NCBI GenBank assembly: GCA_016788065.1
Contig: JAEUTI010000089.1
Location: forward strand, 1 to 64,000
Direction: 5' to 3'
Length of the DNA stretch: 64,000 bases
DNA from: Bacteroidia bacterium
GTDB lineage: Bacteria > Bacteroidota > Bacteroidia > AKYH767-A > OLB10
The notes below the pieces were generated by a model. That model did no database searches. It was not told the origin of the DNA and worked only from the letters and a program-made list of their open reading frames with translations. Positions within the stretch are counted from its first letter, which is position 1, and each line of letters begins with the position of its first letter. Shown in pieces: positions 44,852 through 54,438 of this stretch. The translations under genes were made by a program, and so were the position numbers.

Positions 44852-45364
44852 ATGATATCTAAAAAAATTGAAGCGCTGTTAAATCAGCAGGTAGAACTCG
44901 AGGCCTCATCCTCTCAATATTATCTGGCAATGGCTTCCTGGGCAGAAATCAAAGGCTACAATGGTGTATCAAAATTCCTTTACACCCATTCTGATGAAGA
45001 GCGTACGCACATGTTAAAGCTGATAAATTTTATCAATGAGCGTGGCGGCCACGGAGTTGTTCCGGCACTGAAAGCACCACCGGCAAGCTTTAAAGGTATT
45101 CAGGAAATATTTGAGCAAATCCTGAAACATGAAATTCATGTATCTACTGAAATAAACAAGCTGGTTGAACGTTGTCTGGCAGAAAAGGATTACACCACAC
45201 ATAACTTCCTTCAGTGGTATGTTTCAGAACAAATAGAAGAAGAAGCTTTGGCCAGAAATGTCCTTGATAAGCTGAATCTGATCGGAAACGATAAAGGGGG
45301 AATGTATTTATTCGACCGTGACCTGGAAACACTTTCCACGCAACAGGATAAAAAAGGGAAATAA
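44852..45364 (+). CDS. ftnA: Ferritin
   Basis: Iron-storage protein, 170 aa, forming a 24-mer. The ferroxidase ligands sit at the same positions as in E. coli FtnA: Glu17, Glu50, His53, Glu94, Gln127 and Glu130 (motifs NQQVELEASS, DEERTHMLKL, LKHEIHVSTE, VSEQIEEEAL). A complete catalytic centre is therefore expected. It has no haem-binding Met of bacterioferritin. It may be co-transcribed with ispG, an iron-sulfur enzyme, although iron regulation cannot be read from the sequence. Confidence 0.96.
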   Translation: MISKKIEALLNQQVELEASSSQYYLAMASWAEIKGYNGVSKFLYTHSDEERTHMLKLINFINERGGHGVVPALKAPPASFKGIQEIFEQILKHEIHVSTEINKLVERCLAEKDYTTHNFLQWYVSEQIEEEALARNVLDKLNLIGNDKGGMYLFDRDLETLSTQQDKKGK

Positions 45365-45383
45365 TTCCCATATAGCATCATAA

Positions 45384-45437
45384 TGTGCCTTAATAGCCGG
45401 AAAAAGTGCTAATTTCTGTCTGTTAAGGCACAATTTT
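45384..45437. terminator. 10-bp perfect inverted repeat between ferritin and S41 peptidase genes
   Basis: TGTGCCTTAA (45384-45393) and TTAAGGCACA (45423-45432) are exact inverted copies with a 29-nt loop, followed by ATTTTT. It may terminate the ferritin transcript, although the loop is large for an intrinsic terminator. A regulatory site is an alternative. Confidence 0.4.
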
Positions 45438-45470
45438 TGCCTGATAAATCACCATAAAAACAACTTACCA

Positions 45471-47060
45471 ATGAAAATAAAATTTTTATTTATTGCTGCT
45501 ATGTTCATTTGCACGGCAACAATCAGCAACGCACAAAGTTCACCTGCGTCAAGAAAAATTGATGCTTTATTGCAAATGATCAACTATGCTTATGTTGATA
45601 CTGCCAATGAAAGTAAATTGGCGGAGGATGCAATCAGAGCAATTCTCAAAGATCTTGATCCGCACTCTGTTTATATTGCGGCAAGTGATTTAAAAGAGGC
45701 TAATGAACCTTTGGTAGGTAAATTTGAAGGAGTAGGAATTCAGTTCAATATTTTTGAAGATACCATCATGGTTACGCAGCCGATTCCCGGAGGCCCCTCT
45801 GAAAGATTAGGTATTCGTGCCGGCGACCGCATCGTGCAAATCGACACTGCCAACGTAGCCGGAATAAAAATTACCAATAACGATGTTTTCAAAAAGCTTC
45901 GTGGTGATAAAGGAACAAAAGTAAATGTTAAAATTTTCCGCCGTGGAGAAAACGAACTACTGGATTTCGAAATTACCAGAGATAAAATTCCGATTTTCAG
46001 TGTGGATGCTTCCTATATGGCAGACCCAAAAACCGGATATATAAAAATAAGTCGATTTGCCGATTCAACAGTTGAAGAATTCAAGAAAGCTCTTGAAGAT
46101 CTCAAAAGCCGCGGTATGCAAGCACTTATCCTGGACCTATCGGACAATGGTGGTGGCTATCTCAACAGAGCGATCGAACTCGCTGATGAATTTTTGACTG
46201 ACAACAAATTAATAGTTTACACTGAAGGTAAAGCAAATCCGAAACAAGAGTATTTTTCCAGCCCAATTGGTGGATTTGAAAAAGGGAAACTGGTAGTTTT
46301 GATTAATGAAAATTCGGCTTCAGCAAGCGAAATTGTTTCAGGTGCAATTCAGGATTGGGATCGCGGACTGATTATCGGTCGTCGTTCTTTTGCAAAAGGA
46401 CTGGTTCAAAAACCTTTTCCACTTCCCGATGGCTCAGCCGTGCGACTCACTATTGCAAGGTACTACACTCCTTCCGGAAGATGTATCCAGAAATCTTATG
46501 AAAAAGGAGATGAAGATTATGAGTTGGATCTTTCACACCGATTCAAACATGGTGAATTATATAGTGCCGACAGTATTAAATTCAATGATTCCCTTCGATA
46601 TGAAACACAGCAATCGAAGCGTACAGTTTATGGTGGTGGAGGAATTATGCCCGATATTTTCGTGCCGTTGGATACTACAAAAAATAGCAAATATCACTCT
46701 GACCTGATTCGTAAAACTGTGATGTTTGATTTTGCATTGACATACACTGACAATAACAGAAAAGAACTGTTGAAAAAATACCCGGATATCTCCAAATTCA
46801 GAAGTGACTTTAAACTTACGGATGCCATGTTTGAAGATCTCATTGCTTTTGGCGAGAAGAAAGGTGTTCCCAGAGATAGTGCAGGACTTGCTGTTTCATC
46901 AGAGCTCATTAAAGTACAGCTGACCGCTTTGCTTGCCCGCGATTTATGGAATACAGATGCCTACTGGCAGGTAATCAACGATATCAATCCGTTTTATATC
47001 AAAGCAATGGAATCATTGAAAAATGATACTTTCGAAAGAATGAAAATTGCCGAGAAATAA
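45471..47060 (+). CDS. S41 family C-terminal processing peptidase
   Basis: 529 aa, exported (signal peptide MKIKFLFIAAMFICTATISN), acting in the periplasm. A PDZ domain (about 80-165; PIPGGPSERLGIRAGDRIVQ) precedes the S41 protease domain. The catalytic Ser is in INENSASASEIVSGA and the general-base Lys in RRSFAKGLVQKPFPL, as in CtpA/Prc-type enzymes. The substrate-binding floor is GYIKISRFADSTVEEFKKAL. The C-terminal 150 residues are an extension common in Bacteroidota members. It probably trims or degrades envelope proteins. A strong terminator follows. Confidence 0.95.
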   Translation: MKIKFLFIAAMFICTATISNAQSSPASRKIDALLQMINYAYVDTANESKLAEDAIRAILKDLDPHSVYIAASDLKEANEPLVGKFEGVGIQFNIFEDTIMVTQPIPGGPSERLGIRAGDRIVQIDTANVAGIKITNNDVFKKLRGDKGTKVNVKIFRRGENELLDFEITRDKIPIFSVDASYMADPKTGYIKISRFADSTVEEFKKALEDLKSRGMQALILDLSDNGGGYLNRAIELADEFLTDNKLIVYTEGKANPKQEYFSSPIGGFEKGKLVVLINENSASASEIVSGAIQDWDRGLIIGRRSFAKGLVQKPFPLPDGSAVRLTIARYYTPSGRCIQKSYEKGDEDYELDLSHRFKHGELYSADSIKFNDSLRYETQQSKRTVYGGGGIMPDIFVPLDTTKNSKYHSDLIRKTVMFDFALTYTDNNRKELLKKYPDISKFRSDFKLTDAMFEDLIAFGEKKGVPRDSAGLAVSSELIKVQLTALLARDLWNTDAYWQVINDINPFYIKAMESLKNDTFERMKIAEK

Positions 47061-47084
47061 GCAATAAATTTCAATATGATTATT

Positions 47085-47112
47085 AAGGCTGGAAATTCTT
47101 CCAGCCTTTTTT
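47085..47112 (+). terminator. Rho-independent terminator after the S41 peptidase gene
   Basis: AAGGCTGGAA (47085-47094) pairs perfectly with TTCCAGCCTT (47099-47108) around a 4-nt loop, followed by TTTT. This is a classical intrinsic terminator 24 nt after the stop codon. Confidence 0.92.
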
Positions 47113-47123
47113 ATTAAAGGAAT

Positions 47124-47154
47124 TTGGATATATTAATTTTTTATCCTATTTTTA
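47124..47154 (+). promoter_or_regulatory. Putative promoter of the next T9SS gene
   Basis: TTG (47124-47126) is followed after 20 nt by TATTTTTA (47147-47154), one mismatch from TAnnTTTG. Transcription starting near 47161 would exclude the ATG at 47155 and favour the ATG at 47182. Confidence 0.35.
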
Positions 47155-47181
47155 ATGAAAATAATCAAAAACCTTATCTTC

Positions 47182-48996
47182 ATGAATAAGATATTAGTTG
47201 TATTTTTTAATTTAATTGTTCTGGTTGCTTTTTGTAAAGAAATCCCAAAAACACTAAAAAGAACTATCGATATCGATAAAATGGCAACTCTTTGCGCCCC
47301 TCCGAATTCAGAGGCTGAACTATATATTAATAATGTAAGGACTACAATACTGAATGGTGGTGATATGTGGTGGAACCTTACCAATGGGAAATACGAAGTA
47401 CCCGCAGGTACAGGAAAACACAGTCTTTTTGCAGGAAGTTTATGGATTGGCGGTATTGATGGAGGTGGGCAGCTCAGAGTAGCAGGTCAAACATACCGCC
47501 AAAATGGCATGGATTGGTGGTCGGGAGCGATGGATACAACAATTCTGGATATTCAAATACTGGATTGTCTATATTATGACAGACATTGGAAAGTAAATAA
47601 ACAGGATGTTCTTGATTTTATTTCCAATGGAACCACTACTGCTGATATCATTTCATGGCCGGGAAATGGCAATAGTGCAACTAATGAAGGGCATTATTTA
47701 GCACCATTTTACGATAATAATGGTGATGGTATATACAATCATATTGATGGAGATTACCCTGCATACAATTTTACTTCCAATTACCCAACAGTCCCTGGTA
47801 CTAATGTTCAAACTTGTAACAACTATTTGTTCGGCGATCAATCAATATGGTGGGTAATAAATGATGTAGGAAATTTGCATTCTGCGTCCGGTTCAGATGA
47901 AATTGGTTTGGAAGTCCGATGTCAGGCTTTTGCATTTCAAAGCAGTTCACCAGCTATCAATAATGCAACTTTTTATCAATATCAAATCATAAATCGGTCC
48001 TCCACATATTATACAAATACATATTTTGGCCAATGGGTAGATCCTGATCTTGGATATGCTGTAGATGATTATGTTGGATGTGATGTTGGACGTGGTCTTG
48101 GTTATTGTTACAATGGTGATTCATTTGATGAATCTTTTAGTGGTTATGGTATTGATCCGCCTGCAATTGGAATCGATATTTTACAAGGACCAACGGCAGA
48201 CCTAACAGATGGCTTAGATAATGATCGTGATGGTTGTATAGATTGTACGTTTATTGATTCTTCCGGTACAGTCGTGATTTATTATGATGACGTCCTTCCC
48301 GAACAAATAAGTATTACCAGTTTCATCAATTATACTCATGTAAATAACTCACCTACTGGAATTCCTAATGGTTTTACCGGATACTATAATTATTTGCGCG
48401 GAGTATGGTTAGATAATCAGCCAATGACTTTTGGCGGTGATGGCAGAAATCCTTTAAATCCCATATACACTTATATGTATCCAGGCACTTCCGATCCCTT
48501 TAACCCAACCAATTGGTCAGAATTAAGTGTCGGAAATATTCCTGGTGATCGGACATTTGTCCAGTCAGCCGGACCATATTCTATGGAACCAGGAGAAGTT
48601 GATTATGTAACAACTTCCGTTGTGTGGGCACAACAAACAGGAGGCGGGCCCTTGGGATCACTTGCACTGCTACAACAATATGATGATGAAGCTCAGCAAT
48701 TATTCTCTAATTGCTTTAGATTGATTGGTGTTGGAATTGATGAAATTGAAGTGAGCATAAATATTTCTGTTCATCCAAACCCATCAAACGATTTTGTAAT
48801 GTTCGAAAATTCTGATCCATCGAAAAATTACAATCTCAAAATATTTAATTCAACCGGGCAATTGGTTTTAACTGAGTCAAATATTCTGAACGGAAATTAT
48901 AAATGGGAAACCAGCACGCTTCCAAAAGGAACATACATTTATGAAATTTCATCAGCGGATAAAAAATTGAAAGCAGGAAAAATAGTGTTGTATTAA
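47182..48996 (+). CDS. Secreted T9SS type A protein, function unknown
   Basis: 604 aa from the ATG at 47182; an ATG nine codons upstream (47155) is possible but lies at the putative promoter. The signal peptide is MNKILVVFFNLIVLVAFC. The mature part has CAPPNSEAELYINNVRTTIL, GGDMWWNLTNGKYEVP and LFAGSLWIGGIDGGGQLRVA, a pattern I recognise from large uncharacterised Bacteroidota surface proteins. Asp-rich loops such as YDNNGDGIYNHIDGDYP and GLDNDRDGCIDC suggest calcium binding. The C-terminus is a T9SS type A sorting domain (SVHPNPSNDFVMFENSD, TLPKGTYIYEISSADKKLKA). It is convergent with moaCB, with no terminator visible in the 49-bp gap. Confidence 0.85.
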   Translation: MNKILVVFFNLIVLVAFCKEIPKTLKRTIDIDKMATLCAPPNSEAELYINNVRTTILNGGDMWWNLTNGKYEVPAGTGKHSLFAGSLWIGGIDGGGQLRVAGQTYRQNGMDWWSGAMDTTILDIQILDCLYYDRHWKVNKQDVLDFISNGTTTADIISWPGNGNSATNEGHYLAPFYDNNGDGIYNHIDGDYPAYNFTSNYPTVPGTNVQTCNNYLFGDQSIWWVINDVGNLHSASGSDEIGLEVRCQAFAFQSSSPAINNATFYQYQIINRSSTYYTNTYFGQWVDPDLGYAVDDYVGCDVGRGLGYCYNGDSFDESFSGYGIDPPAIGIDILQGPTADLTDGLDNDRDGCIDCTFIDSSGTVVIYYDDVLPEQISITSFINYTHVNNSPTGIPNGFTGYYNYLRGVWLDNQPMTFGGDGRNPLNPIYTYMYPGTSDPFNPTNWSELSVGNIPGDRTFVQSAGPYSMEPGEVDYVTTSVVWAQQTGGGPLGSLALLQQYDDEAQQLFSNCFRLIGVGIDEIEVSINISVHPNPSNDFVMFENSDPSKNYNLKIFNSTGQLVLTESNILNGNYKWETSTLPKGTYIYEISSADKKLKAGKIVLY

Positions 48997-49045
48997 TCAG
49001 ACAAATAGAAAATTGCCGAGAATTGATTCGTACTGATGTTGTAAT

Positions 49046-49966
49046 CTATTTGTATCCATCATGTGGCTCATGCTCCATCACTTTAAAAAGATGAAGCAAG
49101 TAAGGAAACAAAGCGTCCATGCTTTCTCCTGCTCCTCTTGTTGATCCCGGCAATGCAAGAATCAATGTCTTGCCAATTAACCCTGCCAGACTCCTGGAAA
49201 GCATGGCATAAGGCATTCTAAGCTGACCATAAACACGTGCAGCTTCCGCAATACCGGGAATTTCCCGGTCGAGTAATGGACGAACAGCCTCCGGTGTAAC
49301 ATCCCGAGCCGACAAACCGGTGCCGCCGGTAATTATAATCATTGATAGTGGCGATACTAAGAGGCTTTTAATTTTATTTTGAATTGCATCTATTTCATCC
49401 GGAATAACAGCATAATCCGAAATGCTAACCTGCATTTTTTCCAAACGCTCTGTGATTGCTTTCCCGGCAAAATCCTGCTTCTTACCTGCTGAAATGCTGT
49501 CTGAGCAAACCACAACAGCAGCATGTAAACCTGCACCTGACTTATCAGCAAACTGCGACTTACCACCTTTCTTTGACTGAAGTCTGATTTGTGCAATTTC
49601 TATTCCTTTATCGATAGGTTTTAACATATCATAGATTGTTAATGCCACAACCGATGCGCCATGCATCGCCTCTACCTCTACTCCGGTTTTATAAATGGTA
49701 TGCACTTCAACTTCAATCAAAATTTCAAGTCCGGAAATTTTATATCTGATATTTGTATACTCAATGGGTAAAGGGTGACAATCGGGAATCATGTCACTCG
49801 TTCTTTTCACAGCAAACAACCCCGCAACACGCGCCGATTCCAAAACATCTCCCTTGGGAACTGTTTTATCATTGATTGCCTGAATGGTGTTGGCCGAACT
49901 AACCCTGACAATTGCTTCAGCTATAGCCGAACGATGTGTTGATACCTTGGGTACAATGTTTATCAT
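49046..49966 (-). CDS. moaCB: Bifunctional MoaC/MoaB molybdopterin biosynthesis protein
   Basis: 306 aa, a fusion. Residues 1 to about 150 are MoaC (cyclic pyranopterin monophosphate synthase accessory protein): SANTIQAINDKTVPKGDVLE, PDCHPLPIEYTNIRY and GVEVEAMHGASVVALTIYDM. From about 155 it is MoaB/MogA-like (molybdopterin adenylyltransferase): AAVVVCSDSISAGKKQDFAG, IITGGTGLSARDVTPEAV and LPGSTRGAGESMDALFPYLL. It thus covers an early and a late step of Moco synthesis. It is the last gene of the formate/Moco operon, 20 bp after fdhA. Confidence 0.93.
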   Translation of the reverse strand: MINIVPKVSTHRSAIAEAIVRVSSANTIQAINDKTVPKGDVLESARVAGLFAVKRTSDMIPDCHPLPIEYTNIRYKISGLEILIEVEVHTIYKTGVEVEAMHGASVVALTIYDMLKPIDKGIEIAQIRLQSKKGGKSQFADKSGAGLHAAVVVCSDSISAGKKQDFAGKAITERLEKMQVSISDYAVIPDEIDAIQNKIKSLLVSPLSMIIITGGTGLSARDVTPEAVRPLLDREIPGIAEAARVYGQLRMPYAMLSRSLAGLIGKTLILALPGSTRGAGESMDALFPYLLHLFKVMEHEPHDGYK

Positions 49967-49986
49967 AAACTAAAAATGAATCTGCT

Positions 49987-52743
49987 TTAAACAGCATTTT
50001 GCGTTGCTGCCAACTCCGGATTTTTATACTTTCCTTTACTCTTACGAATATTTACCGCAACAACTTTGTATTCCGGACACATAGCTTCACTGTCGCTAAC
50101 ACTTGAGGTAAGATCATTCATGCGAACATCCGGAAAATGGAATGTAGAAGAAAGGACGCCTTCTTTAACCTGATCCGAAATTTTTGCTTTCACATCAATT
50201 TTCCCTCTCGCTGAAATAACACACACCATCTCTCCATCATTAATTAAATGTTTCGCAGCATCGGCAGGATGAATCAGAAGTACATCATCGGTAAGAATTT
50301 CAACATTTCCGGTGCGACGGGTCATGGCTCCGCAATTGTAATGCTCCAGCTCTCTGTTGGTAGTGAGAATATATGGAAACTCTGCTCCATGATTTACAAT
50401 TTCTTCTGATTCCTTCCAGGTTGCTACCTGAAACTTTCCTTTGCCACGTTTGAAACTTTCCACATGTAAAATTTCTGTATCGGAACCATCAGGTAATACG
50501 GGCCATTGCTTTCCATTGTCTCCAAGTTCCGACCACTTAACACCGGCAAAAAACGGAACTATTTTTGAAATCTCTTCAAGCATCGTATCAGGATCGTACG
50601 GAGCCTGCGCATAGCCCATTTTATTCATAATTTCAACCATTATCTGACCATCAGGTTTAGTTCCCGGAATGGGTGGTACCACTGCCTGAACCTTCTGAAT
50701 TCGTCGCTCACCATTGGTGAAAGTACCGCTCTTTTCAAGAAAAGATGAAGCAGGCAAAATAACATGAGCCATTTTTGCCGTTTCTGTCATAAATAATTCC
50801 TGCACAACAAGTAAATCAAGATTACTCATTGCTTTCATAACATGTTGGGTATTTGGATCCGTCTGAACATTATCTTCTCCCATTAACCATAAAGCTTTTA
50901 ACTTACCGGCTATTGAAGCATCATACATTTCAGGGATTTTCATTCCCTTTGAAAAAGGCACTTTCACTTTATAAAAATCACTGTACATTTTATTTATTTC
51001 CGGATCATAACTATCGAGATAACCAGCGCCCTGATGTGGCTGACAACCCATATCGGCTGCACCCTGCACATTATTCTGGCCTCTTAAAGGATTCACACCA
51101 ACACCCCTACGACCGATATTTCCGGTAATCATGGCCAAATCTGCAATCAACATTACTGTGTAAGTACCTTGTGAATGCTCCGTAACACCTAATCCATGAA
51201 ACGACATGGCATTTCGTGCCGATGCATAATCGATTGCTGCAGCCTTCACCTGCATACGATCAACACCGGTAACTTTTTCCAGATTAGCAATGTCGAGAGA
51301 AAGGATATGATTTTTAAATTCCTGGTATCCTTCTGTTCTGGATTCAATAAATGAAGTATCTTCAAGCTTTTCTGTAATGATATAATATAACATCATGTTC
51401 AGCAAAGCCACATTTGTTCCGGGCTTAAGTTGTAAATGATGCTTTGCGTAACGTGCCATTTCCGTACGACGGGGATCAATTACAATGGCAGTACCTTTCA
51501 TAGCAAATTGCTTGAGCTTTGCACCGGTTACCGGATGTGCATCCGTTGGATTGGCGCCTATCACCAGAATACAATCAGTATACTTAAGATCGATGATAGA
51601 ATTAGTTGCTGCTCCCGTTCCGAATGTACGTTGCATACCCAATGCCGTTGGTGAATGGCAAACACGGGCACAACTATCAATATTATTGGTGCCAATGACG
51701 GCACGAATAAATTTTTGCATCAGATAATTCTCCTCGTTAGTACAACGGGCTGATGAAATTCCTCCAATTGCATCGGGACCATGAGTTGCTTTAATGCGAT
51801 TCAGTTCATTTGCAATATGATCATAAGCTTCATCCCATGTTGCGGGTTCAAAAACACCATTTCTTTTAATGAGCGGCGTTTTCAATCTGTCGGGATGGTT
51901 GTAGAATGAAAAAGCAAACCGACCTTTCAAACAAGTATGTCCTGTATTCACATCAGCATCATAGGGTGCCTGAATTGACTTTACTTTATTTTCAGCAACA
52001 GCAACTTCCAAATTACATCCAACTCCGCAATAGGTGCAAATTGTCCGTACTTTCTTATCTACAGCAATCGATTTCGATTCAAACACATCCGAAATTGCAC
52101 TGGTAGGACAGGCTTGTGCACAAGCACCACAACTCACACAATCGGATTCGAAAAATGAATCATTATAACTTTTAATGATGTGGCTATCGAAACCCCGTCC
52201 GGCCATACTCAAAACAAATTCGCCCTGCACTTCATCACAGGCACGAACACATCTGCCGCAATTTATACACTTCGACAAATCAGAAGTCATGTAAGGGTGA
52301 CTCAAATCTTTTTTCCTGTCCAGATGATTTTTACCTTCCGGATAACGCACATCACGAACACCAACTTTTGCTGCTACTGTTTGAAGCTCACAATTATTAT
52401 TCACCTCACAGGTTAGGCAATCTAAAGGGTGATCTGTGAGAACCAACTCAATAATATTTTTTCGTAATCTTTTTATGCGTGTAGAATCGGTGTAGATGTA
52501 TGAATTTGCCATCACCGGAGTATGACACGAAGCCTGAGCTTTGGCCGGACCACCTTGTACCAGTGCTACATCAACACTGCACACTCTACAGGCTCCAAAA
52601 GGATCAAGGTTTGGAGCATCACACAGGGTGGGAACGAAATCATGCCCGAAATTTCTGCGTACCAGTTTCAATATAGTGTCACCATCCTGAATCTGATATG
52701 GTTGATCATTGATGTAAGCTACTTTTATGGATGTATTTTCCAT
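49987..52743 (-). CDS. fdhA: NAD-dependent formate dehydrogenase, molybdopterin subunit (FdsA-like)
   Basis: 918 aa, oxidising formate to CO2. The order is a NuoG-like 2Fe-2S domain (C41, C52, C55, C73), a His-Cys cluster (H105, C109, C112, C118), two 4Fe-4S ferredoxin motifs (C159-C169 and C202-C212), the Mo-domain 4Fe-4S (C236, C239, C243, C271), then the bis-MGD catalytic domain. The Mo ligand is Cys362 in SCARVCHSPTA, so this is a cysteine and not a selenocysteine enzyme. GLGVTEHSQGT is typical of formate dehydrogenases. A diaphorase-like gene upstream completes a soluble NAD-linked enzyme. There is no Tat signal, so it is cytoplasmic. Metal may be Mo or W. Confidence 0.94.
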   Translation of the reverse strand: MENTSIKVAYINDQPYQIQDGDTILKLVRRNFGHDFVPTLCDAPNLDPFGACRVCSVDVALVQGGPAKAQASCHTPVMANSYIYTDSTRIKRLRKNIIELVLTDHPLDCLTCEVNNNCELQTVAAKVGVRDVRYPEGKNHLDRKKDLSHPYMTSDLSKCINCGRCVRACDEVQGEFVLSMAGRGFDSHIIKSYNDSFFESDCVSCGACAQACPTSAISDVFESKSIAVDKKVRTICTYCGVGCNLEVAVAENKVKSIQAPYDADVNTGHTCLKGRFAFSFYNHPDRLKTPLIKRNGVFEPATWDEAYDHIANELNRIKATHGPDAIGGISSARCTNEENYLMQKFIRAVIGTNNIDSCARVCHSPTALGMQRTFGTGAATNSIIDLKYTDCILVIGANPTDAHPVTGAKLKQFAMKGTAIVIDPRRTEMARYAKHHLQLKPGTNVALLNMMLYYIITEKLEDTSFIESRTEGYQEFKNHILSLDIANLEKVTGVDRMQVKAAAIDYASARNAMSFHGLGVTEHSQGTYTVMLIADLAMITGNIGRRGVGVNPLRGQNNVQGAADMGCQPHQGAGYLDSYDPEINKMYSDFYKVKVPFSKGMKIPEMYDASIAGKLKALWLMGEDNVQTDPNTQHVMKAMSNLDLLVVQELFMTETAKMAHVILPASSFLEKSGTFTNGERRIQKVQAVVPPIPGTKPDGQIMVEIMNKMGYAQAPYDPDTMLEEISKIVPFFAGVKWSELGDNGKQWPVLPDGSDTEILHVESFKRGKGKFQVATWKESEEIVNHGAEFPYILTTNRELEHYNCGAMTRRTGNVEILTDDVLLIHPADAAKHLINDGEMVCVISARGKIDVKAKISDQVKEGVLSSTFHFPDVRMNDLTSSVSDSEAMCPEYKVVAVNIRKSKGKYKNPELAATQNAV

Positions 52744-52777
52744 GATATGTATTTTTGGATATTAGTAATGGTTAACA

Positions 52778-54433
52778 TCACTTTTCAATAAAATAACTTT
52801 TCAATTCATCACCGAAATAATGAAGTGCATTTTTCACCGGAAGTGGTACACCACCACCTAATGCGCATAATGAACCCACTTCAAGTGTTTCAAGCAAATC
52901 ATCAAGCAACTGCCGCTCCATTTTGTAATCAGTTGTGCGTGCTTTCTCAATCATTTCATAGCCTCGTGTAGAACCAATTCTGCATGGAAAACACTTACCG
53001 CAACTTTCATGTGCTGTGAAGCGGAATAAATGTTCGATATAATGAATCAAAGGATAATCGGCAGGTATACAAACAACTGATGCATGTCCTAATAAAAACC
53101 CTTCTTTTGCAAAGGAATCGAAATCAACCGTGAGTGAATCGATTTTAGATACAGGCACCAATCCGCCCAGTGGACCACCAATATGCATGGCTTTAACAGG
53201 AGTTTTAAATCCACCTGCCATAACATCAACCACATGACGTAACGAAGTACCCATATCAACTTCATAGATACCGGGGCGATTAAAATGACTATCGAGTGAG
53301 ATAAGTTTAGTGCCACTCGATTTTTCTGTTCCTATCGATGCAAAAGCCTGGCCACCATTTTTGATTATAAACGGAATATTTGCCAGTGTTTCCACATTAC
53401 TAACCACAGTAGGTTTATTAAATAACCCTTTCTGTGCAGGATAAGGCGGACGCACTCTTACTTCCGGACGTTGCCCTTCAATGGAAGAAAGCAAGGCCGT
53501 TTCTTCGCCACAAATATATGCACCTTGCGCTTTTATAACCTTAAAATGAAATGAAAATGATGATCCCTGAATATTATCACCAACAAAACCCAATTTTTTC
53601 AACTCTTCGATTGCAGCACTAATAATTTCCACAGATTCCGGATATTCTCCGCGAATATATACCACCCCATGAGCAGCACCGGTCATATAGCCGGCAAGAA
53701 TCATTCCCATTAAAAGTGAATGAGGTCGTTCTTCCATGATGTAGCGATCAGAGAAAGCTCCCGGATCACCTTCATCGGCATTACAAACTATAAATTTTGT
53801 TGAATCACCTGCATTCCTGCATGCTTCCAGTTTAAAAGCAGTACTGAATCCGGCACCTCCACGACCACGAAGTCCCGATTTTTTTAATTCACCAAGTAAA
53901 TCAATTGGATTCCGTTTTAATGCATCTGTAAGAATTGAATAGTAGGTTTTTAATTCTGGTTGAGCAACTGTGAGTATCGCATTGCCGGCACTTCCTACAT
54001 GATATTTTTCAGCAGTGTGTTGTTGATTGGAACGAATCGCAGGTAAATTGTCGATATCATTTCCGGAAAAATTTTTACCATTGATGTAGAAGGCACTATT
54101 TTCATGACAACGACCCAGGCAGCACATCTCCCCTATTTCATTTTCACTGTAAGCAGTCTGCAGCTTAGAGTGCAATTTAACCTGTGTTCCGGCGGTCATA
54201 CATGCACTGCCATTGCAGATATAAACCTTTTTGCCTTTATTTTCAGGACGTAAGAAATCATAAAATGAAACTGCGCCATAAACAGTTGATTTCCCTACCA
54301 GAAATTCCTCACGCAATCTCTCCAGATCTTCCAGATCAGGTGTACCAGTTGCAGCGGAGGCATTGCCATACTCTTCAAAAAGGTTCTTGTCGAGTCCCTT
54401 TCTGCCTGATAATTCACTTAAATTTTTTGACAT
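52778..54433 (-). CDS. fdhB: Formate dehydrogenase NAD-reducing subunit, NuoE-NuoF fusion (FdsB/FdsG-like)
   Basis: 551 aa, carrying electrons from the FdhA clusters to NAD+. Residues 1 to about 140 are a thioredoxin-like 2Fe-2S domain of the NuoE type with C73, C78, C105 and C109 (YICNGSACMTAGT, CCLGRCHENSAF). The rest is NuoF-like: FMN/NAD-binding GLRGRGGAGFSTAFKLEA and GDPGAFSDRYIMEERPHS, an SLBB-like region, then the N3-type 4Fe-4S site in ESCGKCFPCRIGSTRG with the last Cys in LCALGGGVP. In most FDHs of this type the two parts are separate genes (fdsG, fdsB). It lies 34 bp before fdhA and 5 bp after fdhD. Confidence 0.93.
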   Translation of the reverse strand: MSKNLSELSGRKGLDKNLFEEYGNASAATGTPDLEDLERLREEFLVGKSTVYGAVSFYDFLRPENKGKKVYICNGSACMTAGTQVKLHSKLQTAYSENEIGEMCCLGRCHENSAFYINGKNFSGNDIDNLPAIRSNQQHTAEKYHVGSAGNAILTVAQPELKTYYSILTDALKRNPIDLLGELKKSGLRGRGGAGFSTAFKLEACRNAGDSTKFIVCNADEGDPGAFSDRYIMEERPHSLLMGMILAGYMTGAAHGVVYIRGEYPESVEIISAAIEELKKLGFVGDNIQGSSFSFHFKVIKAQGAYICGEETALLSSIEGQRPEVRVRPPYPAQKGLFNKPTVVSNVETLANIPFIIKNGGQAFASIGTEKSSGTKLISLDSHFNRPGIYEVDMGTSLRHVVDVMAGGFKTPVKAMHIGGPLGGLVPVSKIDSLTVDFDSFAKEGFLLGHASVVCIPADYPLIHYIEHLFRFTAHESCGKCFPCRIGSTRGYEMIEKARTTDYKMERQLLDDLLETLEVGSLCALGGGVPLPVKNALHYFGDELKSYFIEK

Positions 54434-54438
54434 CCCTT

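Noticed and set aside
50800-51720. Selenocysteine (in-frame TGA) in the formate dehydrogenase
   Set aside because: The catalytic position is an ordinary Cys codon (Cys362) and the frame has no internal TGA.
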